Below are positions 26,101-35,578 of a DNA stretch of 64,000 nt, in pieces (position 1 is the stretch's first letter; each line of letters opens with the position of its first letter). The stretch is from contig NZ_CP014229.1 of assembly GCF_001553605.1 (NCBI RefSeq), positions 1,454,501-1,518,500 of the forward strand, read 5' to 3'. The position numbers were made by a program, and so were the translations under genes. The notes under the pieces were generated by a model. It had not been told where the DNA came from. It made no database searches and worked only from the letters and a program-made list of their open reading frames with translations. Source of the DNA: Desulfovibrio fairfieldensis. Its GTDB lineage: Bacteria > Desulfobacterota > Desulfovibrionia > Desulfovibrionales > Desulfovibrionaceae.

Positions 26101-26658
26101 TCATTCCCGGCCCAAATATTCCTTGGTGCGGGTATCTACCTTGATCCGGTCGCCGGTGTTCACGAAAATCGGCACCTGCACCGTGATGCCGGTTTCCAGC
26201 TTGGCGGCCTTGGTGACGTTGCTCACCGTGTCGCCCTTGGCACCGGGTTCGGTTTCCGTGACTTCCAGCACCAGGCTCAACGGGATGTCGATATCCAGAG
26301 GGCTGCCCTTGTAAAGCAGCACGCGGCATTCCTGACCGTCCTTGAGAAAACCTTCCTTGCCGCCGGTGGAGGCGACAGGCATCTGCACCTGCTCATAGGT
26401 GGTCATATCCATGAAAATCAGTTCGTCGTCCTGGCGATAAAGAAACTGCATGTCGCGGGTTTCCATGTCGGGCTTGCCCACTTTTTCGCCGGAACGAAAC
26501 GTGATGTCCTGCATGCGTCCGGTAAGGATATTGCGCAGTTTGGTACGGACCATGGCCCCGCCCTTGCCGGGCTTGAAGTGCTGGAAATCCACTATTTCGT
26601 AGGGCGTGCCCTCCACTTCGATTTTAAGGCCCTTGCGAAAGTCGGTGGTTGAATACAT
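26101..26658 (-). CDS. efp: translation elongation factor P
   Basis: The 185-aa protein rescues ribosomes stalled at polyproline. It has the three OB/KOW domains of EF-P in order: an N-terminal KOW domain with the tip loop KPGKGGA (Lys32 at the position that is post-translationally modified in many bacteria), a middle domain, and a C-terminal domain with [12 protein letters not shown] and [16 protein letters not shown]. No epmA/epmB-like modification gene is in the window. The stop abuts the presumed ftsK start. It is divergent from yihA. Confidence 0.96.
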   Translation of the reverse strand: MYSTTDFRKGLKIEVEGTPYEIVDFQHFKPGKGGAMVRTKLRNILTGRMQDITFRSGEKVGKPDMETRDMQFLYRQDDELIFMDMTTYEQVQMPVASTGGKEGFLKDGQECRVLLYKGSPLDIDIPLSLVLEVTETEPGAKGDTVSNVTKAAKLETGITVQVPIFVNTGDRIKVDTRTKEYLGRE

Positions 26659-26852
26659 GCGTCCCTCCTGCCATGCCGCGGCATGTTCTGTATTGGCAAA
26701 ATTGCGCCGGTCTCAATTGCCAAGCGGCGCGAGAGCGGCTACCGTATGGCGGAAGTGTTCTTCCGCGAACATGTGTAGTTCCGAATTGAATATATTTGTT
26801 GAAAACAGCCGTGTTGTCAAGGCACAAAGTTCAAGTTATACATGAGGTTTTT

Positions 26853-27488
26853 ATGAACATCAGTCTGACGCTTGAAACCACAGCCTATACCCTGGATCAG
26901 CTCCTGGCCCTGCCGGAAGCGCAAATCGCCCTGGCCGGGCGTTCCAATGTGGGCAAATCTTCCCTGATCAACGCTCTGGCCGGACGCAAAAAACTTGCCA
27001 AGGTCAGCGCCACACCGGGGAAAACGCGCTCCGTCAATTTTTACCGGGTGGAGCCCTACAACTTTTATCTGGTGGATCTGCCCGGCTATGGCTACGCCAG
27101 GGCCAGTCATGAGGAACGCCGGAAGTGGGCGAAACTGCTGGAGCACTATCTTGCGGATTGCAAGACTCTCAAGGCGCTGGCCCTGCTGCTGGATTGTCGC
27201 CTGCCTCCGCAAAAGCTTGATCTGGAACTGGCGTCCTTTGCCCGTGGCTGTTGCCTGCCGCTGCTGCCCGTGCTGACCAAGGCCGACAAATGCAGCCAGC
27301 GTGAACGCGCCGCCCGGCAAAAAGAATGGCAGGAACTGCTGGATGTCAAACCGGTACTGACTTCCTCCAGCAGCCGCCTGGGTATGGAGGAACTCTGGCG
27401 TGCCCTGGTCGCGGCAGCCGGAACCGCTGAAGCCGATGGAGATACAGCCGGAGAGTCGGAAGACGGCACCCCGACTATGTCGAGCTAG
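26853..27488 (+). CDS. engB: ribosome-biogenesis GTPase EngB/YihA
   Basis: The 211-aa GTPase acts in large-subunit assembly. G1 is GRSNVGKSS at residues 29-37, G3 is DLPGYGYA near 75, and G4 is TKADK near 145. ATG 26853 is preceded by GAGG; an upstream in-frame extension to 26796 is rejected because it crosses the divergent promoter with efp. The last ~25 residues are acidic and low complexity. Its TAG stop codon is the first three bases of repeat R9. Confidence 0.94.
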   Translation: MNISLTLETTAYTLDQLLALPEAQIALAGRSNVGKSSLINALAGRKKLAKVSATPGKTRSVNFYRVEPYNFYLVDLPGYGYARASHEERRKWAKLLEHYLADCKTLKALALLLDCRLPPQKLDLELASFARGCCLPLLPVLTKADKCSQRERAARQKEWQELLDVKPVLTSSSSRLGMEELWRALVAAAGTAEADGDTAGESEDGTPTMSS

Positions 27489-27640
27489 AGGAGATCTGCT
27501 TTGAAATGCCGTGCATTTCAAAGGTAACGTCATGCTTACTCCGCCACTTAAGCATGCTGTCTTGCACGCAACGATCGAGGACTCGCAAGAGGAGAACAGC
27601 GCAAATAAATTACGCTTACGGTTCGTAGCGCAAGGCTGCT
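27486..27640. repeat. TAGAG-type intergenic repeat (copy R9), right end unclear
   Basis: The sequence from 27486 (TAGAGGAGATCTGC, then CTTTGAAATGC/GCATTTCAAAG paired at 27499-27509 and 27513-27523) aligns with the start of R4 at 35295 and the reversed end of R5 at 41224. Further on it shares GCGCAAATAAATTACGC in reverse with 22765-22782. The 3' boundary is not recognisable. It fills the space between engB and the convergent cation exporter. Confidence 0.6.
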
Positions 27641-27659
27641 CCCGAGCCTCTCGCCAGAC

Positions 27660-29126
27660 TCAGTCCGCCTGCTGCTCCGCCGAGACGGCGTCCGGCTCCA
27701 TGTGAATGATGATTCTGCCCAGCAGCGGCACGGCGACGCGCAGCTGTTTTTCCAGACGCACGCAGATGTTATGGACCTCCACCACGCTCAGCTCGCCGTT
27801 GATGCCGCAATGGAAGGAAATGCAGATGCCCTGCTCCGGCAGCTCATAGGTGGAAAACTTGTGAGGGTCGCAGACCAGCGGTTCTTTTTCCACCGCCGCA
27901 TGCACTTCCCGCCAGGCCAGCTCGGACAGGGGCACGGAAACGGCGGCTCCGGCATGCAGTGCGCTGGCCGCGCCCTCAGGTTCCAGATGGCTGACCACTT
28001 CCGCACCGGGCAGGGCTTGGCGCAAGTCTTCTTCAAAGGGACGCACCCGCGCGTAGGCCTCGGCAAAAGGCTGGGTGCCGGGCAGCTCCACATGCAGTTC
28101 AATGTGGAACAAAGCGCCGGTGCGCAGCACATGCACGTTATGCACCGCCAGGCCATGCTCCGAAGCCGTGCGCTGCACCAGAGAAAAAGGATTCTCGTCC
28201 TTCCGGGAGCGTGAGCTTAAGGGCTCCACGTGTACGGTCACATCCGAGCCCGGCAGGATGGCGGCCGCAGCCTGTTCAGCGTCATGGGCCAGCTTGTGGC
28301 CGTCGCGGACGCGGATGCCCGGTTCCACGCCAATGGTCAGATCCACAAAGGTCTGCGGGCCGCTATTGCGCAAGCGTATCCGCCGCACCGCCGTGATGCC
28401 GGGCACCTGCCGCACGGCCTTGACCACCGCCCCCTGCTCCTTGGTCGAGCCCGAATCCATCAGCGTGTTAATGGACTCCACAGCCATGCGCAGACTGGCG
28501 CGGAAAATAAGCAGGGCCACCACCAAGGCCGCCACAGTATCGGCTTGGGCCAGCACCTGATAAAGCGGTTCCGGCAGATTCAGGGCAGCGGCCAGCCAGA
28601 CGGCCAGCACGCCGACCAGAACCACGGCCGAGGACAAAATGTCCGTGGAGAAGTGCAGGGCGTCGGCCTCCAGCGCCTGGCTTCTGTATTGGCGGGCCAC
28701 CTTCCGCAGAACGCGCACGCGGTTGATATCAATGCCCATGGAAACAGCCATGACGGCCACGCCCCAGAGCGAAGGAGTTATGGGACTGACACCCCCCAGA
28801 AGCCGCTGCACGCCTTCATAGACCACCCAGAAGCAGGTCAGGAACAACAACAAGGTTTCCGCCAGGGCGGAAAGATTTTCAACCTTGCCGTGCCCATAGG
28901 GATGCCGACTGTCGGCCGGGCGGGCCGAAATGCGCACCGCCGCAAGGGTCATGGCCGCCGCCAGCAAATCAAGGCCGCTGTGAAGCGCTTCGGAAAGAAT
29001 GCCCAGGCTGTTGGTGTACAGCCCCACGGCCAACTTCAAACCGGTCAGGGCAAAGGCCGCGAACAGCGAGGCCAGCGCGGCGCGGTGTTTTTCGGCGGCG
29101 CCGTCTTCGTGCCGAAGGCTCTCCAT
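27660..29126 (-). CDS. cation diffusion facilitator metal exporter with extended C-terminus
   Basis: The 488-aa protein has the six-helix CDF core in residues ~15-210, with metal-site pairs SEALHSGLD (helix II) and DALHFSTDI (helix V), each in the HxxxD form typical of Zn/Fe/Mn exporters. The usual cytoplasmic dimerisation domain (~215-300) is followed by a second unit ending in VVEVHNICVRLEKQ and IIIHMEPD, so the protein is much longer than the ~300-aa norm. ATG 29126 has GGGAG at good spacing; the extension to 29186 has no ribosome site. Metal specificity cannot be assigned. Confidence 0.88.
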   Translation of the reverse strand: MESLRHEDGAAEKHRAALASLFAAFALTGLKLAVGLYTNSLGILSEALHSGLDLLAAAMTLAAVRISARPADSRHPYGHGKVENLSALAETLLLFLTCFWVVYEGVQRLLGGVSPITPSLWGVAVMAVSMGIDINRVRVLRKVARQYRSQALEADALHFSTDILSSAVVLVGVLAVWLAAALNLPEPLYQVLAQADTVAALVVALLIFRASLRMAVESINTLMDSGSTKEQGAVVKAVRQVPGITAVRRIRLRNSGPQTFVDLTIGVEPGIRVRDGHKLAHDAEQAAAAILPGSDVTVHVEPLSSRSRKDENPFSLVQRTASEHGLAVHNVHVLRTGALFHIELHVELPGTQPFAEAYARVRPFEEDLRQALPGAEVVSHLEPEGAASALHAGAAVSVPLSELAWREVHAAVEKEPLVCDPHKFSTYELPEQGICISFHCGINGELSVVEVHNICVRLEKQLRVAVPLLGRIIIHMEPDAVSAEQQAD

Positions 29127-29141
29127 AACTACTCCCGATAA

Positions 29142-29165
29142 AAAAAGCCCCCGAAGGGGCTTTTT
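29142..29165 (-). terminator. terminator after bamD
   Basis: A 10-bp stem AAAAAGCCCC/GGGGCTTTTT with a CGAA loop gives a perfect intrinsic terminator on the minus strand, about 140 bp past the bamD stop. Repeat R2 lies between bamD and this hairpin. Confidence 0.82.
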
Positions 29166-29174
29166 CGCTTCCTT

Positions 29175-29299
29175 TAGAGCATGCAAACTTGAAATGCTCG
29201 TTTACGGCGAGCAAAGCCCGCCTACTCGCATTTCGTGGCAAGGATTTGCAGACAAGTCCTTGCAGAGCAGTTCACGCATTTCATGTGTGAACTGCTCTA
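29175..29299. repeat. TAGAGCA...TGCTCTA intergenic repeat (copy R2)
   Basis: The 125-bp element begins TAGAGCATGC and ends GAACTGCTCTA. Inside are a hairpin GCTCGTTTACGGCGAGC and the CGTGGCAAGGATTTGCAGAC block shared with R1 (1-95) and, less closely, R6 and R3. The terminal TA bases lie in TTAG and CTAG. No coding potential. Confidence 0.78.
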
Positions 29300-29307
29300 G
29301 CACGCCA

Positions 29308-30039
29308 CTACAACCAAGTGAACCACTCCCGCCAGGAACCCTGACGCTTTTCGCGCGTCTCCGCGGCCTGTTCCTCGCGGTAGTTGTGGTAAGCGGCCAA
29401 GCTCTTTTCCTTGGCGTGTTCCGCCACTTCCGGCACGTCCTTGAAGTTTTCCATGATGAATTCATACCGCCGCCAAGCCGGGCCGTATTTTTTCATGTGC
29501 CAGAACACGTCGGCAATGTACAATTCGTGTTCGGCCATGAGTTTGCGGCAGGTATGCATGTGTTCTTCCGCGCCCTTGGCGTAGGGCGAATCGGGATACA
29601 TCTGAGAGAGGCGGTTGAAGTAATCGTAGGCCTCCTGCAATTCCGTGGTAGCCCGGTCAATGGAGCGGAATTGCTTCATGAGCGACATGCCCGTCTGATA
29701 CAGCACATAAGGTATGGCTTCATGACGGGGATGGAGCGACTCGAAATCCTTGTAGGTTTCGGCGGCCAGCTCGTATTCCTCATCCAGAAAATAGGCGTCA
29801 CCCAGCGAAAGTTCAGCATCAATGGTATAAGGGCTGAACGGATACGCGTCGCGCAATTTGTTGTACAGCTCCACGGCGCGCACGTAGTTCTTTTCACTCA
29901 TGGCGTCGTTGGCGGCTTCAAAGATCTCCTGCGCGGTGTCTTCAGCCGGCGGCAGATAGATCATATCAATGATGCCGCAACCGGACACGGCAAACAAACT
30001 GACGGCAAGCACAAAGCAGCGAAGCAGTTTTTTATGCAT
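29308..30039 (-). CDS. bamD: outer-membrane assembly lipoprotein BamD
   Basis: The 243-aa lipoprotein belongs to the BAM complex that inserts beta-barrel proteins. A lipobox LFAVSGC near residue 21 directs lipid attachment. TPR-like helices follow ([46 protein letters not shown] repeats). ATG 30039 overlaps the trxB stop by 8 bp; the longer frame to 30090 lies inside trxB and would put the signal peptide in the middle. Coupling to thioredoxin genes is unusual in function but clear in sequence. Confidence 0.9.
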   Translation of the reverse strand: MHKKLLRCFVLAVSLFAVSGCGIIDMIYLPPAEDTAQEIFEAANDAMSEKNYVRAVELYNKLRDAYPFSPYTIDAELSLGDAYFLDEEYELAAETYKDFESLHPRHEAIPYVLYQTGMSLMKQFRSIDRATTELQEAYDYFNRLSQMYPDSPYAKGAEEHMHTCRKLMAEHELYIADVFWHMKKYGPAWRRYEFIMENFKDVPEVAEHAKEKSLAAYHNYREEQAAETREKRQGSWREWFTWL

Positions 30040-30961
30040 GGAGCTGTTCCAAAAAGACAAAAGCCGCTTGCGCAGCCGTTGCGCCGTCACCAGCAGCGGT
30101 GATTACCTGACGGCAGAGTTTGGAGCGAATATCCCCGGCGGCGAAAATGCCGGGAATACTTGTGCGCATTTCCGTATCCGTTACGATGAAGCCCTGGTCG
30201 TCGCGCTGAAGTTCCTGAGGCAGAAAAGAGGTTACCGGTGCAAATCCCACATAGACGAAAAGTCCGTCCACCGGCAGCTCTTCTTCCGCGCCGTTCTGAA
30301 TGTTGTGCAGGTTGAGGCTTGTCAGCTGCTCATCGCCATTCAGGCTTGTGATGACCGTGTTACGGTGGATTTCCACCTTGTCGGGCATGCTCTCCAGCCT
30401 GTCCTGATAGACTTTAAGGCCTCGAAAGCCCTCGCGACGATGGATCAGGTGCAGCTTGCCCACGATTTTGGCAAGGTACAGCGATTCTTCAAGGGCGGCA
30501 TTGCCGCCGCCCACTACCGCCACCGTCTGCCCACGGAAGAAATTACCGTCGCAGAGGGCACAGTAGGAGACGCCGCGTCCGACCAGACGATCCTCATTCT
30601 CCAGCCCCAACTGGCGATGACGCGCCCCGGAACAGACGAGCACCGTTTTGGCGGCGTATTCCTCACCGCCTCCGGCGCGCACATTGAACCGGCCTGCCGC
30701 GCCGGAAACGGATTCCACGGCGCCGGTAGGCCGGTCAATGTCGAGGCCGTCCAGATGGGCGGCAAAAAGATCGGCCAGCTCATAACCCTTGATGCCCTGG
30801 GGGTAGCCGGGGTAATTTTCAAGGGACTCGGTCTGCAGAACCTGGCCGCCCGGAGTCAGCTGCTCAAAGAACGACACTGAACAACCGGAGCGCGCCAGGT
30901 AAAGGGCAGCCGTAATGCCGGCCGGTCCGCCGCCGATAACAACGGCGTCGTATGCCTTCAT
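30032..30961 (-). CDS. trxB: thioredoxin reductase
   Basis: The 309-aa flavoenzyme reduces thioredoxin with NADPH. The FAD dinucleotide fold is [12 protein letters not shown] near residue 10. The redox pair is Cys134-Ala-Leu-Cys137 followed by DGNFF. The NADPH fold is [11 protein letters not shown] near 155, and the C-terminal FAD motif is [11 protein letters not shown] near 280. CALC instead of the common CATC is a minor variant. The ATG overlaps the trxA stop (ATGA), so reductase and substrate are coupled. Confidence 0.96.
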   Translation of the reverse strand: MKAYDAVVIGGGPAGITAALYLARSGCSVSFFEQLTPGGQVLQTESLENYPGYPQGIKGYELADLFAAHLDGLDIDRPTGAVESVSGAAGRFNVRAGGGEEYAAKTVLVCSGARHRQLGLENEDRLVGRGVSYCALCDGNFFRGQTVAVVGGGNAALEESLYLAKIVGKLHLIHRREGFRGLKVYQDRLESMPDKVEIHRNTVITSLNGDEQLTSLNLHNIQNGAEEELPVDGLFVYVGFAPVTSFLPQELQRDDQGFIVTDTEMRTSIPGIFAAGDIRSKLCRQVITAAGDGATAAQAAFVFLEQLHA

Positions 30962-31281
30962 GCCAGGACCTTTGAATCAAGCAGTTCCTTCATGGCCACC
31001 TTGGTGACGGCGCCGGTGATCTGTTCCACCGTTTCGCCGTTTTTGAAGACCACCAGGGTGGGGATGGCGCGGATGCCGAATTTTGTCGGCGTGGCGGGAT
31101 TCTCATCCACATTCATTTTAACCACACGCACCTTGCCTTCGTATTCCTTGGCGAGTTCGTCAATGATCGGACCCACCGCGCGGCAGGGGCCGCACCAGGG
31201 AGCCCAGAAGTCAAGCAGAACCGGCAGATCGGATTTCAGAACAAGGCTCTCGAAAGTGGCATCAGTGACCTGTTCAGCCAT
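30958..31281 (-). CDS. trxA: thioredoxin
   Basis: The 107-aa protein has the active site WCGPC (Cys30 and Cys33) and the cis-proline segment RAIPTLVVFKNGE, standard for TrxA. ATG 31281 is chosen because AAGGAG lies seven bases upstream and the protein then has the normal length; a 68-residue in-frame extension has no support. It is the first gene of trxA-trxB-bamD. Confidence 0.97.
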   Translation of the reverse strand: MAEQVTDATFESLVLKSDLPVLLDFWAPWCGPCRAVGPIIDELAKEYEGKVRVVKMNVDENPATPTKFGIRAIPTLVVFKNGETVEQITGAVTKVAMKELLDSKVLA

Positions 31282-31445
31282 ATGATTACTCCTTGGGTTG
31301 CTTAGGGTCGCGCACGGCGGCTCGGCAATGCCAATGGCCGCGCGGCGCGCATTGCACAGACGGACCGACGGGGGCGCCGCGTCCGCTTCTGTGCCTGTTG
31401 CAGAGTAGATATCTAACGTCCCGGTGTCAAGACAATCTGCGCGTT

Positions 31446-32528
31446 TCAGGCGGGTTCCCCGACCTGTGCCGTATCCGCGCAACACACCATATCCTCGGGC
31501 ACCGCCCTGCCGCGCGGAATGGTTTCCATGCGCAGGTCATGGCAAAAACCGGCCTGACCCAACAGCCAGCCGGCATAGGCCGTCATGGCGGCATTATCCG
31601 TACATAAGGTCGGGTTCGGCACAAGGATGTCGCCGCCCCGTCGCCGCATGAGCTCAACCATGCGGCTGCGCAACAGCGAATTGGCGGCAACCCCACCGGC
31701 CACAATCAGCGTGCGCAGATCCGGCTGTCGGTCAAGAGCGCGCTCAACCTTGACGCACAGCGTATCCACCACCGCCAAGTTGAAAGACGCGCAGCAGTCC
31801 CTCAGAGCCTCGGGCGCATCTTCAACCTTCTGTAACGGATGCGGCCAGAGGCCGTCCAGATGCTGCTCAATATAGAAGGCGGCCGCTGTTTTCAGGCCGC
31901 TGAAACTGAAATCCAGATTGTCGTTGTCAAGATACGGGCGCGGAAAAAGTCCGGCATCCGCCCTGCCGGCGGTGGCCAATGCGTCCATGAGGCGTCCGCC
32001 GGGGTAGGCCAGGCCCAACAGTTTGCCCACTTTGTCAAAGGCCTCACCCGCCGCGTCATCCAGAGTCCGGCCCAGCGGCAGGCAACGCCAGGGCGACTCA
32101 AGCCGGTAAATATGGGTGTGACCGCCGGAAACCAGCAAACCTAAACAGGGAAAACGCAGCTCCCGCTCCAGCCCCACTGCCAGCAAATGCGCGTGCAGAT
32201 GGTTGAGGCCCAGGAAGCGCGCCCCCAATCCCAGAGCCAGGCCCTTGGCAAAGGCCACCCCCACCAGCAGACTGCCCAGCAGACCCGGACCGCGCGCCAC
32301 GCTCACAAGATCAATGTCAACGGCTTGGCGTCGGCAACGGCGCATCAGTTCGTCGAAAAGCGGCCCGATATAGCGGTAGTGCTCCCGCGAGGCCAATTCC
32401 GGCACCACTCCGCCGAACAAAGCATGCACGTCCGCCTGGCTGGCAAGAACCGAGGCCAGCAGTCGACCGTCTTCCACCAGAGCCAGAGCCGTCTCATCAC
32501 AGGAGCTTTCAATGCCGAGACAAAGCAT
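31446..32528 (-). CDS. tsaD: tRNA N6-threonylcarbamoyladenosine transferase TsaD
   Basis: The 360-aa enzyme transfers threonylcarbamoyl to A37 of ANN-decoding tRNAs. The start [13 protein letters not shown] is the family signature, the iron ligands are His110 and His114 (NHLHAHL), and the ATP-site segment YPGG and [10 protein letters not shown] are present. It follows fbp by 28 bp on the same strand and is probably cotranscribed. TsaB, TsaC and TsaE are not in the window. Confidence 0.96.
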   Translation of the reverse strand: MLCLGIESSCDETALALVEDGRLLASVLASQADVHALFGGVVPELASREHYRYIGPLFDELMRRCRRQAVDIDLVSVARGPGLLGSLLVGVAFAKGLALGLGARFLGLNHLHAHLLAVGLERELRFPCLGLLVSGGHTHIYRLESPWRCLPLGRTLDDAAGEAFDKVGKLLGLAYPGGRLMDALATAGRADAGLFPRPYLDNDNLDFSFSGLKTAAAFYIEQHLDGLWPHPLQKVEDAPEALRDCCASFNLAVVDTLCVKVERALDRQPDLRTLIVAGGVAANSLLRSRMVELMRRRGGDILVPNPTLCTDNAAMTAYAGWLLGQAGFCHDLRMETIPRGRAVPEDMVCCADTAQVGEPA

Positions 32529-32556
32529 GGATCACAGCCCCCGCGCCGCTAGGGCC

Positions 32557-33564
32557 TCAGGCCTTGGCATGTTGTGCATACGTGCGCTCCACGGCTTCCA
32601 CATCCTTGCGCGAACCGATGAACAGGGGCGTACGCGCGTGCAGGCGCTCGGGCTTGCGCTCCAGAATGCGTCCCCGTCCGTCGCTGGCCTTGCCGCCCGC
32701 CTGTTCCGCCAGGAACGAAAGAGGTGAGGCCTCGCACATCAGGCGCAGCTTGCCGTCAGGCTTGTGGGCGTCCGGCGGGTACATGTAGATACCGCCGTAA
32801 ATCAGGGTGCGGTGAAAGTCCGCCACTAGCGCGCCCACATAGCGGGAGGAATAGGGTTTACCGTCCTGGCTCTCGCAGGTGTGGAACCAGTTCACGGCTT
32901 CGCGTGTGGCTTCGTCCCAGTATTGCCAGTAGCCTTCATTGACGGAATAGATATGCCCCTGTTCCGGAATGCGCATATCGGGATGGGAAAGCAAAAATTC
33001 TCCCACGCCCGGATCCAGCGTGAAGCCGTGCACGCCCTGTCCGGTGCTCAACACCAGCATGGTTGACGGCCCGTACAGAATATAGCCGGCCCCGACCTGC
33101 TGTACGCCCGGTTGCAGCACTTCATCGAGCGTCACTTCACCCGTATGTCCCTCGGGCCGACGCAGGATGGAGAAAATAGTGCCCACATTGATGTTGACGT
33201 CGATGTTGGAGGAACCGTCCAGCGGGTCAAAAATCAGAATATAATCGCCGCGCGGGAACTCCGGACTGACGCGGATGAGCTCGGCCTCTTCCTCGGAACT
33301 CATGGCGCAAAGCGCGCCGCAACGTTCCATGCGGTAAATCATGATCCGGTTGGCGATAGCGTCCATTTTCTGAACATTTTCGCCCTGAACGTTCACTTCG
33401 CCGGTGCCCCCCAGAATATCGAGCAGACCGGCCTTGTTGATGCGGCGGGAAATGGACTTGCCGGAAAGAATGAGATCATAAAGCAGGCCGGTGAACTGCC
33501 CGGTAGCCTGCGGCGTGCGCTTTTGGTGTAGCAGAAGGTGCTCGGTAACCGTGATGTCAGCCAT
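32557..33564 (-). CDS. fbp: fructose-1,6-bisphosphatase class I
   Basis: The 335-aa enzyme makes fructose-6-phosphate for gluconeogenesis, the reverse of the Pfk step encoded at 13274. The metal-binding motif [11 protein letters not shown] is near residue 110 and [22 protein letters not shown] near 255, as in class I enzymes. The ATG is preceded by AAGGAGG. tsaD follows directly. Confidence 0.96.
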   Translation of the reverse strand: MADITVTEHLLLHQKRTPQATGQFTGLLYDLILSGKSISRRINKAGLLDILGGTGEVNVQGENVQKMDAIANRIMIYRMERCGALCAMSSEEEAELIRVSPEFPRGDYILIFDPLDGSSNIDVNINVGTIFSILRRPEGHTGEVTLDEVLQPGVQQVGAGYILYGPSTMLVLSTGQGVHGFTLDPGVGEFLLSHPDMRIPEQGHIYSVNEGYWQYWDEATREAVNWFHTCESQDGKPYSSRYVGALVADFHRTLIYGGIYMYPPDAHKPDGKLRLMCEASPLSFLAEQAGGKASDGRGRILERKPERLHARTPLFIGSRKDVEAVERTYAQHAKA

Positions 33565-33615
33565 GAGAGCCTCCTTAATAACGTCCCGGAAGCGGAATTA
33601 CTCCGGGGCCGGAAA

Positions 33616-33646
33616 GGCATGCGCCACCCTGGGGGCGGCGCATGCC
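33616..33646 (-). terminator. hairpin after the lipoprotein gene
   Basis: A 10-bp perfect inverted repeat GGCATGCGCC/GGCGCATGCC with an 11-base loop follows the minus-strand lipoprotein gene and is trailed by only TTTCC, so termination may be weak. It could equally affect the fbp leader. Confidence 0.5.
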
Positions 33647-33662
33647 GGCATTCTGCGATGCG

Positions 33663-35156
33663 TCAGTTCTGTGGACCGAAAGGACTCGGCCGTCCGCCCG
33701 GCAGTGTTGCGGGCGCTTGCGGCTCGCCTTCTTTTTCCGGGGCCTGTTCCGTCGCAGCGCCGCTTGCGGCAGGCGACTGTTCGGCGGATGGGGCCGCGTC
33801 CTGCTTCGGCTCCTGGGTCTGAGTCGACGGCGTTTGAGCCGGAGACTCTTGCTTTGTCGCGGGAGCGGCCTCTTCCCCGGCAGGCATGGCCGGGCTTTCC
33901 GTATGGGGGCCGAAGGGGCTCGGGCGCTTGATGACCGGAGCTTCTTCACGCGGCCCAAAGGGACTCGGACGGCCGCCCGGCAACGTGGGCATATCAGCGT
34001 CCGGAACCAGGTCCGGAGACGGCACGCTGCGGCGCGGCTGCTGCGGTGCGGCCTTTCTGGGGCGCTGTACCCGCTCTACCGGCACATTTTCGCCTTCCAG
34101 CTGACGTTCCTGCACGCGCGACTTTTCGGCGCCCTTGCCTTTCAGCAACATGCTGTCACGACTGCCCGGCTGGATTTCATTGGACGGCTTGCCCGCGGTT
34201 CTGCCGGGCGTGCCCATATCGGCGGCCGGAGCGCCCTCTTCCGACGGAGCGCCAAAGCTCGGCGCGCCGGACATATCAGCCTTATCTTTGTGCTCCGGCT
34301 GCGGTGGGGGCGGCAGTTTTTCACGTTCTTTGGGGAAGAAAGGCAGACCCTGCTCCAGATCGCCCTTGCCCTCGGGGAAGGTGCCGGATTCAGCCACGGC
34401 GAACACCAGGGGCAGATTGCCCAGATAGCGTACCATGTAATAGAAGGAGCCCGTGGCGTTGGTGCAGGTGCCGGACGAACTTTTGCTCACCACTTCAGAC
34501 CAGTCGACGCCGGCCAGCGGCGTGGCCGCGAAATCGTACTTGCCGGGCCAGAGCAGAGCTTGGGGAGACAAAATCACCATATTTTCCGGGCTGCCGGAAT
34601 ATTGCATCAGAGCCCGCATGTCGAAATAGGCCACTACCACGCCCAGGAAATCCACGCCATCATACAGCGGCGCTGCCAGCATGACCTCCGGCCCCAACGG
34701 CGTATTCTGCACATCGGCGCGCAAAGCGCGGCTGTTCTGCTTTTTATCCTCATAGAGCAGAGGAATAAAATCCAGATCCTTCATGGAAGTGGCCGGCTCC
34801 TGTCCCAGGATGGTGCCGTCATACTTGACGCCGGCAAAGCCGCTGATCCAAGGGAAGGTGGCAAAAAAATTGCTGATCCATTCCCGCGTCGGGGGCTTGT
34901 CCGCGTTGAGCATGACCCGCTCCAGGCGGCCCAGTTCCACGTCGATGCCCATCATGCAGTTGGTCAGAGCCAGCGCTCGGGGAGAAAGATCGCCCTTTTC
35001 GTCATAATCCACGCTGGCCGGAGGACTGACATAGGTATTCCAGAAGCCCTTGGTGCTCTTCCAGGCGTTTTTGGTGGGCTGGTAGGAACTGCAGCCAGCC
35101 GCCAGAGACACGGCCATCAGCAGCAGAAAACAACGCAAAAAAGAATTCGACACCAT
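33663..35156 (-). CDS. lipoprotein with Cache-like domain and Pro-rich repeat tail
   Basis: The 497-aa protein starts with a lipoprotein signal (SLAAGCSSYQ, Cys near residue 21). Residues ~30-260 resemble an extracellular Cache/PAS-like sensor: WISGFAGVKYDGTILGQ, EVMLAAPLYDG and LGVVVAYFDMRALM. There is no second membrane helix or signalling domain. The C-terminal ~230 residues are Pro/Glu/Ala-rich and carry RPSPFGP three times, the last at the very end. ATG 35156 has GGGGGA just upstream; the ORF extends to 35273 but would bury the signal. I do not recognise a named family. Confidence 0.75.
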   Translation of the reverse strand: MVSNSFLRCFLLLMAVSLAAGCSSYQPTKNAWKSTKGFWNTYVSPPASVDYDEKGDLSPRALALTNCMMGIDVELGRLERVMLNADKPPTREWISNFFATFPWISGFAGVKYDGTILGQEPATSMKDLDFIPLLYEDKKQNSRALRADVQNTPLGPEVMLAAPLYDGVDFLGVVVAYFDMRALMQYSGSPENMVILSPQALLWPGKYDFAATPLAGVDWSEVVSKSSSGTCTNATGSFYYMVRYLGNLPLVFAVAESGTFPEGKGDLEQGLPFFPKEREKLPPPPQPEHKDKADMSGAPSFGAPSEEGAPAADMGTPGRTAGKPSNEIQPGSRDSMLLKGKGAEKSRVQERQLEGENVPVERVQRPRKAAPQQPRRSVPSPDLVPDADMPTLPGGRPSPFGPREEAPVIKRPSPFGPHTESPAMPAGEEAAPATKQESPAQTPSTQTQEPKQDAAPSAEQSPAASGAATEQAPEKEGEPQAPATLPGGRPSPFGPQN

Positions 35157-35170
35157 ATTCCCCCGTGCAT

Positions 35171-35296
35171 TAGAGCATTTTACGCTTGAGAAGCTTGCGC
35201 AACGGCGGGCCGCACCCGCCTGCAAACACATCCCGGCAAGGATTTGAGGGCAAATCCTCATCGAGCAGCTCAATATTACGAAGTTAACCCGCTCTA
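35171..35296. repeat. TAGAGCA...GCTCTA repeat (copy R3), first of a chain of three
   Basis: Bounded by TA at 35171-35172 and 35295-35296, it begins GAGCATTTTACGC and ends AACCCGCTC. The middle (GGCAAGGATTTGAGGGCAAATCC) resembles the GGCAAGGATTTGCAGAC block of R1/R2. No gene. Confidence 0.7.
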
Positions 35297-35433
35297 GAGC
35301 AGATTACCTTTGAAAAGCTTTGCGTTTCAAAGGGGGCATTCCGGAAAAAACGCGGTTTTTTCCGGAATCCACGCCGCTTCGCGGCGCGCCTCACCGTGTT
35401 TGGCGTTAGGCATTTCAAAGTTGAAATGCTCTA
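35295..35433. repeat. TAGAGCA...TGCTCTA repeat (copy R4), second of the chain
   Basis: This ~139-bp element shares its left TA with R3 and its right TA with the next element. It is strongly similar, in opposite orientation, to 41080-41224. It contains four hairpins in a row: CTTTGAAA..TTTCAAAG, a perfect TTCCGGAAAAAAC..GTTTTTTCCGGAA, GCCGCTTCGCGGC, and CATTTCAA..TTGAAATG. Confidence 0.8.
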
Positions 35434-35578
35434 GGAGCTGTTTCTAAATTGTCCTTTCGCCCTCTGCCGGCGCCAAGCTCGCCCGTGCGAAGGTCGAATA
35501 TGTTTGAATATACTCCCTCCGCCCAAGGCTCGCCTTTCTTGGCAGAGAACGAAAATCCTCATTTAGAAACAGCCCCTA
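35432..35578. repeat. MITE-like element with 16-bp terminal inverted repeats, third of the chain
   Basis: Between CTAG (35431-35434) and CTAG (35576-35579) the ends GGAGCTGTTTCTAAAT and ATTTAGAAACAGCCCC are inverted repeats with one mismatch. The interior (~110 bp) has no ORF. The right TA is part of the TAG stop codon of the TPR gene at 35576. Confidence 0.8.
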
